NCBI GenBank assembly: GCA_034437895.1
Contig: DAOTTO010000203.1
Location: forward strand, 1-5,843
Direction: 5' to 3'
DNA: 5,843 nt
From: JANRLJ01 sp034437895
GTDB taxonomy: Bacteria; Chloroflexota; Anaerolineae; Aggregatilineales; Phototrophicaceae
Made by a program: the position numbers and the translations under genes. The notes beneath the pieces were generated by a model. It worked only from the letters and a program-made list of their open reading frames with translations. It ran no database searches and was not told the DNA's origin. Numbering within the stretch: position 1 is the stretch's first letter; each line of letters begins with the position of its first letter. Positions 1 through 5,706 of this stretch are shown one piece after another.

Positions 1-105
1 TTACCCCACCCCTAAATCCCCTCCCCATTGCATGGAGAGGGGACTTCAAGATGCGTTTTTCTCCCCCTCTCCAAGTATTGGAGAGGGAGCCGGGGGGTGA
101 GGTAA
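1..105. repeat. MITE-like palindromic intergenic repeat
   Basis: The ends form an imperfect terminal inverted repeat: TTACCCCACCCC at the left edge against the reverse complement of GGGGTGAGGTAA at 94-105, with one mismatch. Between them are two C-rich palindromes. One (about 19-43) pairs CCCCTCCCC with GGAGAGGGG. The other (65-87) is a perfect 10-bp stem, CCCTCTCCAA with TTGGAGAGGG, around a 3-base loop. Two hairpins inside terminal inverted repeats, with no gene, fit a non-autonomous mobile repeat. I have seen similar CCCCTCTCC palindromes between genes of Chloroflexota and cyanobacteria, but copy number cannot be judged here. The left end may extend beyond the window. Confidence 0.6.
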
Positions 106-161
106 GCGAAAGTCCTAAAACTAAAGAGCATTATCAATTCCATTCACCCGAAAGGCGCACC

Positions 162-956
162 GTGACGCTTACGTTTGTCCATATTAGCGATACCCATCTG
201 CACAAGAACCCGAATTACACGGGCGATTATGTCAAATTTTCATCTCGCGTCAGCGTGGCGGAACTCGTGCGGCAGATTAATGCGCTGCCTTTCCCGGTGG
301 ATTTTGTGCTGCACACCGGGGACATCATGAATGACCCAGAGCGCGACTTAGATTACATCGTGGCGCGGGAGCTATTAGAAGCCATTCGTTTTCCGGTATT
401 TTATCTGCCGGGCAATCATGACCGCGTAGAAGGGGTGCAGCGTGTCATGTTGGGGCGCGGGGATGCCGATCTTACACCCCGCTTGGATTATATTATCGAG
501 CGCGACGGGGTGCAGATCATCTGTCTAGACAGCACGATAAAAGGGTCAGCGGCGGGAATCATCCAGCCGAGTCAGTTGGCGTGGCTGGAAAGCCTATTTA
601 TACCGGAAGATGATCGCCCGTTGGTCGTGGCGCTGCATCATCATCCGCTGCCGTCCGGCGCTCCTTGGTTGGACGAAATTGTGCTGAAGAATGGGGTGGA
701 ATTTCATAACGTCCTCTTGAAAGCGCGGCATCGTTTACGCGCCGTATTGTATGGGCATATCCACGAGGACATGACGACCATCCGCGACAGCATTAATTAC
801 GTCAGCGTCCGCAGCACATGGTTCCAGACGCGCACATGGTACGGGCAAACCCAGCCCGTGAACGATCCCTTTCACGATCCGACTTTTAATGTTGTGACGA
901 TTACGGCGCAGGATACATTTATCCGCCGTCATCATTTTCATCTGCCGGGGAACTGA
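162..956 (+). CDS. Calcineurin-like metallophosphoesterase, CpdA/Icc type
   Basis: This is a cytosolic two-metal phosphoesterase of 264 residues. Numbered from the GTG start, the full metal-site motif set is visible in order: D10-x-H12 (HISDTHL), G53-D54 with N57 (TGDIMND), G84-N85-H86-D87 (PGNHDR), the histidine cluster H159-H161 (ALHHHPLP), and G198-H199-I200-H201 (YGHIHED). The order, spacing and total length match the 3',5'-cyclic nucleotide phosphodiesterase-like (CpdA) branch. The true substrate could also be another phosphodiester or phosphomonoester, and this branch is often mis-assigned. There is no signal peptide or membrane segment. The frame is open back to an ATG at 51, but those extra 37 residues are encoded partly by the palindromic repeat and resemble no domain. 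GTG at 162 has AAAGG six bases upstream and places the first beta-strand (TLTFVHISD) at the N-terminus, so I chose it. The gene stands alone and converges on metG. Confidence 0.88.
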   Translation: MTLTFVHISDTHLHKNPNYTGDYVKFSSRVSVAELVRQINALPFPVDFVLHTGDIMNDPERDLDYIVARELLEAIRFPVFYLPGNHDRVEGVQRVMLGRGDADLTPRLDYIIERDGVQIICLDSTIKGSAAGIIQPSQLAWLESLFIPEDDRPLVVALHHHPLPSGAPWLDEIVLKNGVEFHNVLLKARHRLRAVLYGHIHEDMTTIRDSINYVSVRSTWFQTRTWYGQTQPVNDPFHDPTFNVVTITAQDTFIRRHHFHLPGN

Positions 957-1018
957 TCTTAGCCTCCAAGGTAAGGCTGCTATGAAACAGGCTGACAACA
1001 GAAAATCCAAATTTGAAA

Positions 1019-1043
1019 GGGGCGAAGCCATTGACCTCGCCCC
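1019..1043 (-). terminator. Hairpin between convergent genes
   Basis: GGGGCGA (1019-1025) pairs perfectly with TCGCCCC (1037-1043) around an 11-base loop. Read on the - strand, the stem is followed by TTTCAAATTT, a weak U-rich tail, 53 bases past the metG stop. On the + strand the tail is poorer (ATACACTTTG). It probably terminates metG mainly and may also stop readthrough from the phosphoesterase gene. Confidence 0.5.
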
Positions 1044-1058
1044 ATACACTTTGTGAAC

Positions 1059-1083
1059 CTTAGCGTTCTTTGCGCCTTTGCGT
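1059..1083. repeat. Short CTTTGCG tandem repeat
   Basis: There are three imperfect units in a row: CTTAGCGTT (1059-1067), CTTTGCGC (1068-1075) and CTTTGCGT (1076-1083), ending 12 bases from the metG stop. It is a simple low-complexity intergenic repeat. No coding or structural role is visible. Confidence 0.5.
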
Positions 1084-1095
1084 CAAATCTTCCTT

Positions 1096-2919
1096 TTACT
1101 GCTCAATCGCATGTTCATCACGCGGCGCACCCAGATACGAGCGTTCCAGATCGACGATCTCCGGCTCCAGCTTGACGAACAGCGCGGCGGGTTCGCGCAG
1201 TTTTTGCCCCGCTTGCAATTCGCTTTTCGTCCATGTGCCAATTGCGCCTGTCGCGTCGTAAATCAGCCCTTTGTGGCTGCGCGTTGCCTCGGCATATTCT
1301 TCAATTCGCAGTTCACCGAACAACCGTCCGTCGTAGCCAAGATACTCATGCAATTGCTGGGCGCTGTGCGGCAAAAATGGCGCGAGCAGGATTTTTAGAT
1401 TGTCGATCACGCGCAGAATCGTATAAACCGACGTTGCTGCCGTCGCCGGATTATCTTTGATCGTCTTCCAGGGTTCGTGATCGCTCAGATAAGTATTCGC
1501 ATCACGGACGAGCGCCATCGCGGTTTCGAGCGCTTGCTTGAGCTTCACTTTTTCTAGCAGCGTGCCGATTTCGTCGAAGGCGGCTTCGGTCTTGGCGAGG
1601 ATGGCTTTTTCCGCGCTGCCCAATTCGCCCGATTCGGGGACTGCACCGTCGAAGCGTTTATACGCAAAACTCAACACGCGGTTGACCAGATTCCCCCACG
1701 CCGCGACGAGTTCATTATTCACGCGCTCCAAGAATCCCTGCCATGAAAAATCCGAATCGGAGGATTCCGGGAATGTACGGGCGACATAAAAACGCAGCGC
1801 GTCGGCTTGATAGCGTTCCAGAATGTCCGGTGCCCAGATCGCCCAATTGCGGCTTTTGGAGAACTGCTTGCCTTCGATATTCATGAATTCATTGGCAGGC
1901 ACATCATACGGGAGTTGTAGGGGCGCATCATACGATGACGATTCGCCCGACTCGTTGTAAATGCCATCTATGCCGAGCAGTTCCGCCTGCCAAATAATGG
2001 TATGGAACGGGATGTTATCCTTGCCGATGAAGTTGTAAATCTCCGCTTTGGGGTTGTACCACCAGTCCTTCCACGCATCCGGCTGACCGCTGTTTTTCGC
2101 CCATTCGATGCTGGCGGTAAAGTAACCCATTACAGCCTCGAACCACACGTACAGCTTTTTATCCTCCCAACCTGCCAGTGGCACATCAATGCCCCAATCA
2201 ATATCGCGGGTGATCGGCCTGCCGCGCAGACCGTCCGCCACAAAATTGCGCGTGAATTTGGTCACGTTAGGCCGCCATAAATTTTCATGCGCGTCGATAT
2301 AAGCCAGCAATTGATCGCTGAATTTACTCAGATCGAGGAAGTAATGTTCGGCCTGCCGGACGATCAGTTTATCGTCGGGGTTGCCTTTGCTGCGCGGATT
2401 GATGAGCAGCGTCGCATCCAGCAGATTGCCGCAGTTGTCGCATTGGTCGCCGCGTGCGTCGGGGAAGTGGCAGATATAACACTCGCCTTCGACATAACGA
2501 TCTGGCAAAAAGCGTTTTTCCTGTTCGCTGTAGAGTAGTTCCTGGCTTTCCTTATAGAGATAGCCGCGTTCCAGCAGCAGCAGGAAAATGTCCTGCGCGA
2601 TTTTGTGATGATTCTCGGTATCGGTATGCGTGAACAGATCGTAAGTGATGCCGATTTTTTGCTGCGTGAGCAAAAAGCGCTCGTGATAATGCTCGAACAC
2701 CTCCCGCGCCGGAATGCCGCGTTTATCGGCCTCCACCGAGATCGGCGTACCGTGACTATCGCTGCCGGAAACCATCAGGACATGGTTGCCTTTTAAACGG
2801 TGATAACGGGCGAAAATATCAGCAGGCAGGTATGCACCCGCCAGATGTCCGACGTGTAAATCGCCGTTGGCATAAGGCCAAGCGACAGAGACATGGATAT
2901 GTTTGGGTTCATGAGTCAT
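1096..2919 (-). CDS. metG: Methionine--tRNA ligase (MetRS)
   Basis: This cytosolic class I aminoacyl-tRNA synthetase activates methionine with ATP and charges tRNA-Met, both initiator and elongator. It has 607 residues. The N-terminal Rossmann fold begins VSVAWPYANGDLHVGH, with the HIGH signature as HVGH at 22-25. The connective zinc domain has one C-x2-C-x9-C-x2-C set (C147, C150, C160, C163). The KMSKS loop is KQFSKS at 351-356, preceded by FIGKDNIPFHT (297-307), typical of the methionine/adenylate pocket. The helical anticodon-binding domain starts near 398 (NNELVAAWGNLVNR), and HEPW at 481-484 carries the tryptophan probably equivalent to the anticodon-stacking one. The protein ends soon after this domain, so the C-terminal EMAPII-like tRNA-binding/dimerisation domain found in many bacterial enzymes is absent. 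The N-terminal wording is closer to archaeal than to Bacillus-type MetRS. The start at 2919 is supported by AAGGAA six bases upstream. A long leader with its own promoter and terminator lies upstream. Confidence 0.97.
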   Translation of the reverse strand: MTHEPKHIHVSVAWPYANGDLHVGHLAGAYLPADIFARYHRLKGNHVLMVSGSDSHGTPISVEADKRGIPAREVFEHYHERFLLTQQKIGITYDLFTHTDTENHHKIAQDIFLLLLERGYLYKESQELLYSEQEKRFLPDRYVEGECYICHFPDARGDQCDNCGNLLDATLLINPRSKGNPDDKLIVRQAEHYFLDLSKFSDQLLAYIDAHENLWRPNVTKFTRNFVADGLRGRPITRDIDWGIDVPLAGWEDKKLYVWFEAVMGYFTASIEWAKNSGQPDAWKDWWYNPKAEIYNFIGKDNIPFHTIIWQAELLGIDGIYNESGESSSYDAPLQLPYDVPANEFMNIEGKQFSKSRNWAIWAPDILERYQADALRFYVARTFPESSDSDFSWQGFLERVNNELVAAWGNLVNRVLSFAYKRFDGAVPESGELGSAEKAILAKTEAAFDEIGTLLEKVKLKQALETAMALVRDANTYLSDHEPWKTIKDNPATAATSVYTILRVIDNLKILLAPFLPHSAQQLHEYLGYDGRLFGELRIEEYAEATRSHKGLIYDATGAIGTWTKSELQAGQKLREPAALFVKLEPEIVDLERSYLGAPRDEHAIEQ

Positions 2920-2993
2920 GATTCGTTCCTTATAGCGATTGGCGGTTAGCTTTTCGTGATGAACAAAATATAAAAACGGGAAAATTCGGACGT

Positions 2994-3023
2994 ACTATAG
3001 CGTTTTTAGCTGAAAGCTGACAG
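2994..3023 (-). promoter_or_regulatory. Possible weak metG-proximal promoter
   Basis: On the - strand, CTGTCA (3018-3023) and TATAGT (2994-2999) are separated by 18 bases, matching the -35 and -10 consensus at 4/6 and 5/6. It sits after the leader terminator and about 75 bases before the metG start, so it could give basal transcription independent of the leader. The -35 lies in a GCTGA repeat, which lowers its weight. Confidence 0.28.
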
Positions 3024-3041
3024 GCTGACGGCTGAACGCTG
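3009..3041. repeat. Degenerate GCTGAnn heptamer repeat
   Basis: Four and a half units read GCTGAAA, GCTGACA, (G), GCTGACG, GCTGAAC and GCTG. The repeat lies between the leader terminator and metG. It is probably a slippage-prone simple repeat. On the - strand it forms the start of the metG-proximal 5' UTR. Confidence 0.5.
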
Positions 3042-3042
3042 C

Positions 3043-3076
3043 AAACAAAAAACCGCCTATCGGGGATGACAGGCGG
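3043..3076 (-). terminator. Intrinsic terminator upstream of metG
   Basis: On the - strand CCGCCTGTC (3076-3068) pairs with GATAGGCGG (3061-3053) around the loop ATCCCC, a 9-bp stem with one A/C mismatch. It is followed directly by TTTTTTGTTT (3052-3043). This is a textbook rho-independent terminator pointing toward metG, 123 bases before its start codon. It can end the short transcript begun at the promoter 3202-3231 and any readthrough from the heliorhodopsin gene. Confidence 0.85.
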
Positions 3077-3108
3077 CGTAATTTACACATTAGCACAAAG
3101 CAGCGCGG

Positions 3109-3195
3109 TTAGCAGTCGCGCAAAGACAGCCTGTCCCCAAAAGGCGGGTACGGCATTCGCATAGCGCGGGTGAAGGTTGTCGCAAAAGTATTCAT
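3109..3195 (-). CDS. Possible leaderless 28-codon leader peptide
   Basis: The ATG at 3195 starts six bases after the -10 box (TATACT), so the mRNA should begin at or within a few bases of the start codon; no Shine-Dalgarno site is present. The frame runs 28 codons and ends ...RLSLRDC. It contains two internal Met codons close together (TRAMRMPY, codons 12 and 14) and four Thr. Codons 17-23 (PPFGDRL) encode the segment complementary to the terminator, and the stop codon lies in the loop of the small GCGCG hairpin. These positions suit a ribosome-sensing leader peptide. The same frame stays open upstream to 3318, but that extension would cross the promoter. Translation is unproven, and the ORF could be chance within a non-coding RNA. 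Confidence 0.4.
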   Translation of the reverse strand: MNTFATTFTRAMRMPYPPFGDRLSLRDC

Positions 3196-3201
3196 ATGCT
3201 T

Positions 3202-3231
3202 AGTATAGAAAAAATAAGCCAATGGAGTCAA
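3202..3231 (-). promoter_or_regulatory. Strong sigma70-type promoter of the metG leader
   Basis: On the - strand, TTGACT (3231-3226, 5/6 of consensus) and TATACT (3207-3202, 5/6) are 18 bases apart, with an AT-rich spacer containing a T6 run. The predicted start falls near 3195. It is the best promoter match in the window and points at the leader and metG. Confidence 0.75.
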
Positions 3232-3274
3232 GTGGTTTTGACATCGGTGAATGGCTAAAGAAATGGCTGCTGTA

Positions 3275-3346
3275 GGGAGTGACACGCAGGTCACTCCCGG
3301 CGGACACACATCGGTCACTCTCTACACGCACGAAAAAGCCACTCCC
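3275..3346. repeat. Perfect hairpin and degenerate GGGAGTGAC repeats
   Basis: GGGAGTGAC (3275-3283) and GTCACTCCC (3290-3298) form a perfect 9-bp inverted repeat around ACGCAG. Related half-sites follow: GTCACTCTC at 3314-3322 and GCCACTCCC at 3338-3346. ACATCGGT also occurs twice, at 3241-3248 and 3308-3315. The block lies just downstream of the heliorhodopsin stop. On either strand the hairpin lacks a T-run, so it is a poor intrinsic terminator. It could stabilise the heliorhodopsin mRNA 3' end, bind a protein, or be the remnant of a repeat element. Confidence 0.55.
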
Positions 3347-3365
3347 GTTTAATCCCGCATCTATC

Positions 3366-4163
3366 CTATTGCGGCTGAAGCTGCCCCGACCAGATTTGCC
3401 ACGCGAGTAATGATTTTGCGACAAGGCTCAACACAATGTAGGCACGTTCTCCAAATAGATAATTTTTCCACGGCCCCACACGGCGATATTGCAGCCACAT
3501 ATTCAGCGCGAAGATATTAAAGAAGACGAAGATTGACGCGATGATGGCATAAACAAAACCGGGGATTTCGGTATCGACGGATTGTGCCGCACCGATGATA
3601 TAAAACACGATTACGATCCAAGGGATGATTCCGGCGATGCAGCCGTAGATGAAGGCCGTCCAATCGGTTTTTTCGGTGGTCTGGTTGTGCAGCTCCATCA
3701 TCAAGCCGAACAAGTTCATCATCGCGTTTAAGCCGAACATCAGAATAAGGGTGGAAATATCATAAACGCCGACGAGCATCCCGATGAGTACAATCATCAG
3801 CGACGAACTGAGCGCATATTCATACCAACGTGCCGGATTCATGTTGCGCTTAAGGTTTTTTACGTACCAATCATATAAGACCGTCCCCAACAAAAAGTGG
3901 GCGACGGCGGAAAGCAGTAAGAATAAAGCGACTGCTGGGCCAAACGGGAAACTGGCGGCTTCTTGGAGATTTTGTTCCAGAGTGAACGTGTCTTCGGCGA
4001 CAACAGCGCGAAGATAGAGCGTACTCAGGGTGATGCTGAAATCCGAACTCAGCACAATCATGGCGATGCCTTGAATGAGATGAAAAACACCCATTATCAA
4101 GTTGAATCGGCGTAAATTGACAAAGACGCGATCAGGTGTATTGGAAGCGATTGCTGTAGACAT
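3366..4163 (-). CDS. Heliorhodopsin (retinal-binding membrane photoreceptor)
   Basis: This is a seven-helix integral membrane protein of 265 residues, in the heliorhodopsin family. Family members bind retinal through a Schiff base and insert with the N-terminus in the cytoplasm, opposite to type-1 rhodopsins. Visible helices lie at about 20-40, 76-97, 112-134, 136-157, 168-192, 200-224 and 238-258, with a long loop between helices 1 and 2. Hallmarks are RWYEYALSSSLM in helix 3 with the counterion-type glutamate E115, GLNAMMNLFGLMME in helix 4, TDWTAFIYGC in helix 5, and SLVAKSLLAWQ in helix 7 with the retinal lysine K250. The E-to-K spacing (135) is almost that of the first described heliorhodopsin (134). 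H28 and H89 probably match its two buried histidines. I chose the start at 4163 (AAGGGG five bases upstream) over the ATG at 4190, which adds nine residues. No ion-pump motif is seen, so a sensory or enzyme-coupled role is more likely. No retinal-synthesis gene is present in the window. Confidence 0.95.
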   Translation of the reverse strand: MSTAIASNTPDRVFVNLRRFNLIMGVFHLIQGIAMIVLSSDFSITLSTLYLRAVVAEDTFTLEQNLQEAASFPFGPAVALFLLLSAVAHFLLGTVLYDWYVKNLKRNMNPARWYEYALSSSLMIVLIGMLVGVYDISTLILMFGLNAMMNLFGLMMELHNQTTEKTDWTAFIYGCIAGIIPWIVIVFYIIGAAQSVDTEIPGFVYAIIASIFVFFNIFALNMWLQYRRVGPWKNYLFGERAYIVLSLVAKSLLAWQIWSGQLQPQ

Positions 4164-4328
4164 ATTTTCCCCTTCATAGATGCAGTTCAAAGCGGCGAAA
4201 TTTCAGGCCAGATTATGGATTACACTTCCTGTGGCAAAAATGAGGGTGACGTGTGAATATCGTCAGTAAACGCCGCTTTATACAAATACCCTGCCAAAAG
4301 TAAGCGTTATGTCCCCGCGCATCGTCAG

Positions 4329-4357
4329 TTGGCAGCAATACCGTTTGATCGGATAAT
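4329..4357 (+). promoter_or_regulatory. Sigma70-type promoter of the small membrane ORF
   Basis: TTGGCA (4329-4334) and GATAAT (4352-4357) are separated by 17 bases, each 5/6 of consensus. The predicted start is about 40 bases before the ATG at 4405. It faces away from the heliorhodopsin gene. I could not find an equally good promoter for heliorhodopsin in the shared 241-base gap (4164-4404). Confidence 0.62.
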
Positions 4358-4404
4358 ATAACACTAGACTGCAACCTCACGATCCGCAAACGGAAAAAAA
4401 CGAC

Positions 4405-4623
4405 ATGACCGATCAAGCTAATCCGCCGATCTCGAACTTGCTGCGTTACGTCACCTTGATCGAAGCGATAGTGTTGGTCGGTGCTGGCGGCGGACTTTTC
4501 TTTTTCCCAGAACAAATCGGTAAAGTATGGACTTCCTCGTTTCAAGCCATCCTCGCGGCATATGTGGGTTTTGTGCTGCCGGATGAACAACCAAAATTAA
4601 GTCATGCCTCAAAGCAAATATAG
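4405..4623 (+). pseudogene. Truncated small membrane protein, probable remnant
   Basis: The ORF has 72 codons. Residues 11-34 (LLRYVTLIEAIVLVGAGGG and the following FFFP) form one clear hydrophobic helix. I recognise this as the N-terminal wording of a larger multi-helix membrane protein type in Chloroflexota, which normally continues after '..VW' with a PW.LTPFN.RFLGA-like stretch. Here the family-like sequence stops at KVW (about residue 42) and continues as TSSFQAILAAYVGFVLPDEQ and a polar tail. This suggests an internal deletion or fusion rather than an intact gene. The other two frames downstream do not restore the expected sequence. A usable promoter lies upstream, but the ribosome site is weak (CGGAAAA, about nine bases away). 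It might instead be a genuine short one- or two-helix protein. No function is assigned. Confidence 0.5.
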
Positions 4624-4743
4624 CTCTTTAGACGCAGGACTTTAGCTCACTGGCAAAATGACGGCGATACCACTCTACAAGACCGTCTCTTTCGTTGGTA
4701 AGATGCGTGGCTACGTCTATTCCCACTATAAAGGATCAGCCTC

Positions 4744-5676
4744 GTGATCGTCACTGTCACCGCCAATACTACGATTGATTTGACCCTGTTTGTCGCGTCC
4801 TTCCAGATGAACCGCACTATGCGAGCGACCAGCAACGTCCAGAGCATGGGCGGCAAGCCCACCGATGCATCATGGATTTTGGGCGAAATCGGCATCCCTA
4901 GTCTTGCACTCGGTTTCGCTGCTGGCCCGATGGGGCGCAAAGCCGAAATTTTGCTGGAATCCAAAGGTGTTACCCATGATTTTATCCAAGTCGGCGGCGA
5001 GACGCGCATCAATGTTGTCATCGTCAGCGAGGATGGCGCGGGACAGGCCACCGTCACCACCTCGACGTTAGAAGTTTCGCCGGAGCATATCGAAGCCTTG
5101 CGCCTGCGCTTTGAATCGGCCTTACATGAGGCGACTTGCGTCGTCCTTGGTGGGACGCTGCCGAAAATGATGACTCCGTTGTTTTATACAGACTTCATCG
5201 GAATCGCCCGAAAACGCGGCATCCCGGTCATCTTCGACGCGGACGAGCCGAACCTCAGCGCTGGCCTCGCCTCGCAGCCCACCTATATCAAGCCGAATCA
5301 GCATGAACTTGAAGCGCTCACCAAGCAGCCGATCAACACGGTTGAGGATGCCTATCGCGCCGGACGAGAAGTTTATGAGCGCACCGGCACCTGCCCGATC
5401 ATCACACTCGGCGCGGAAGGCGGACTCGCTATCCTGCCAGATCGGGCATATCGTATCCCGCCGCTGGAACTGGAAGTCGTGAGCGCATCCGGCGCGGGGG
5501 ATGGCATGTTAGCGGGATTGGCGGCGGCGGTCAGCAAAGGGCAGCCAATTGAAGAAGGGTTACGGTTGGGGACAGCGGCGGCTTCGGCAGTCTGCCTGAT
5601 GCCCGGTACGGCGGACTGCCGTAAAGCCGATGTCGAGCGCTTTCTGCCCTTAGTGGAATTGATTCCGTACCCGTAA
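4744..5676 (+). CDS. PfkB-family sugar kinase (1-phosphofructokinase/LacC-like)
   Basis: This soluble kinase of the ribokinase/PfkB superfamily has 310 residues, the usual length for FruK/LacC-type phosphosugar kinases. The start is GTG at 4744, with AAAGGA eight bases upstream. The N-terminus MIVTVTANTTIDLTL is the first strand and substrate loop. The ATP and catalytic motifs are intact: KPNQHE at 183-188, TLGAEGG at 221-227, and SASGAGDGMLAG at 247-258 with the expected catalytic base D253. The substrate loop reads GGKPTDASWILGEIG (36-50), where 1-phosphofructokinases normally read GGKGxNVA, so both the Gly after Lys and the Asn are replaced (P39, D41). A phosphosugar such as fructose-1-phosphate or tagatose-6-phosphate is the family expectation, but this change makes the substrate uncertain. 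No PTS or other sugar genes are adjacent. A TnpB-type element end starts right at the stop codon. Confidence 0.85.
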   Translation: MIVTVTANTTIDLTLFVASFQMNRTMRATSNVQSMGGKPTDASWILGEIGIPSLALGFAAGPMGRKAEILLESKGVTHDFIQVGGETRINVVIVSEDGAGQATVTTSTLEVSPEHIEALRLRFESALHEATCVVLGGTLPKMMTPLFYTDFIGIARKRGIPVIFDADEPNLSAGLASQPTYIKPNQHELEALTKQPINTVEDAYRAGREVYERTGTCPIITLGAEGGLAILPDRAYRIPPLELEVVSASGAGDGMLAGLAAAVSKGQPIEEGLRLGTAAASAVCLMPGTADCRKADVERFLPLVELIPYP

Positions 5677-5680
5677 GCAT

Positions 5681-5706
5681 CCCCACGCCTAAAGGCGGGG
5701 GCTTTT
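5681..5706 (+). terminator. Kinase terminator formed by the element-end hairpin
   Basis: CCCC-A-CGCC (5681-5689) pairs with GGCGGGGG (5694-5701) around TAAA, with a single bulged A. It is followed by CTTTT. The hairpin begins five bases after the kinase stop codon and should terminate its mRNA. The same sequence appears to be the terminal hairpin of the neighbouring element. Confidence 0.55.

Larger units (their letters stand above)
3043..3195 (-). ncRNA. Candidate metG leader / attenuator RNA
   Basis: The predicted transcript is about 150 nt, from a strong promoter to an intrinsic terminator. It has three structural parts. An upstream segment (3147-3129) begins CCGCC and ends GGGGACAGGC. 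A small hairpin follows, with GCGCG (3121-3117) pairing CGCGC (3107-3103). Last comes the terminator. The upstream segment can pair with nearly all of the terminator (3074-3053): CAGGC with GCCTG, GGGGA with TCCCC after a 3-base bulge, and CCGCC with GGCGG across a mostly pairable TTTT/GATA junction. This helix and the terminator are mutually exclusive. Lying in front of an aminoacyl-tRNA synthetase gene, the arrangement suggests transcription attenuation. I do not recognise a T-box or SAM riboswitch. A free-standing small RNA is the alternative. Confidence 0.55.

Noticed and set aside
735..1049. A 104-codon - strand frame overlapping the phosphoesterase 3' end.
   Set aside because: It is antisense to a well-supported gene, and its beginning mirrors the metal-binding GHIH codons. 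It is a shadow frame.
3085..3120. T-box riboswitch upstream of metG (ACCGCG at 3108-3103 on the - strand).
   Set aside because: Only ACCGCG matches; the preceding GGGUGG part of the T-box consensus is absent (the sequence is ACUGCUA), and no specifier or AG-bulge architecture is apparent.
3275..3298. The perfect hairpin as an intrinsic terminator of the heliorhodopsin gene.
   Set aside because: It is followed by TACAGC on the - strand and GGCGGAC on the + strand, with no U-rich tail.
3109..3318. A 69-codon ORF on the - strand using the upstream ATG.
   Set aside because: Its first 41 codons cross the strong promoter at 3202-3231 and the GGGAGTGAC hairpin region. Only the last 28 codons can be on the promoter's transcript.
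3200..3424. A 74-codon - strand frame overlapping the end of the heliorhodopsin gene in another frame.
   Set aside because: It is driven by the Ser/Gly-rich readout of the repeat block, with no ribosome site or recognisable domain.
4200..4300. A promoter for the heliorhodopsin gene (TTGCCA with CATAAT, or TATAAA near 4280, - strand).
   Set aside because: The first pair has only a 14-base spacer and the second lacks a -35 match. Neither is good enough to annotate.
4213..4590. A 125-codon open frame on the - strand.
   Set aside because: It covers the heliorhodopsin upstream gap and runs antisense through the small membrane ORF. It has no domain, no Shine-Dalgarno site and no protein-like hydropathy pattern.
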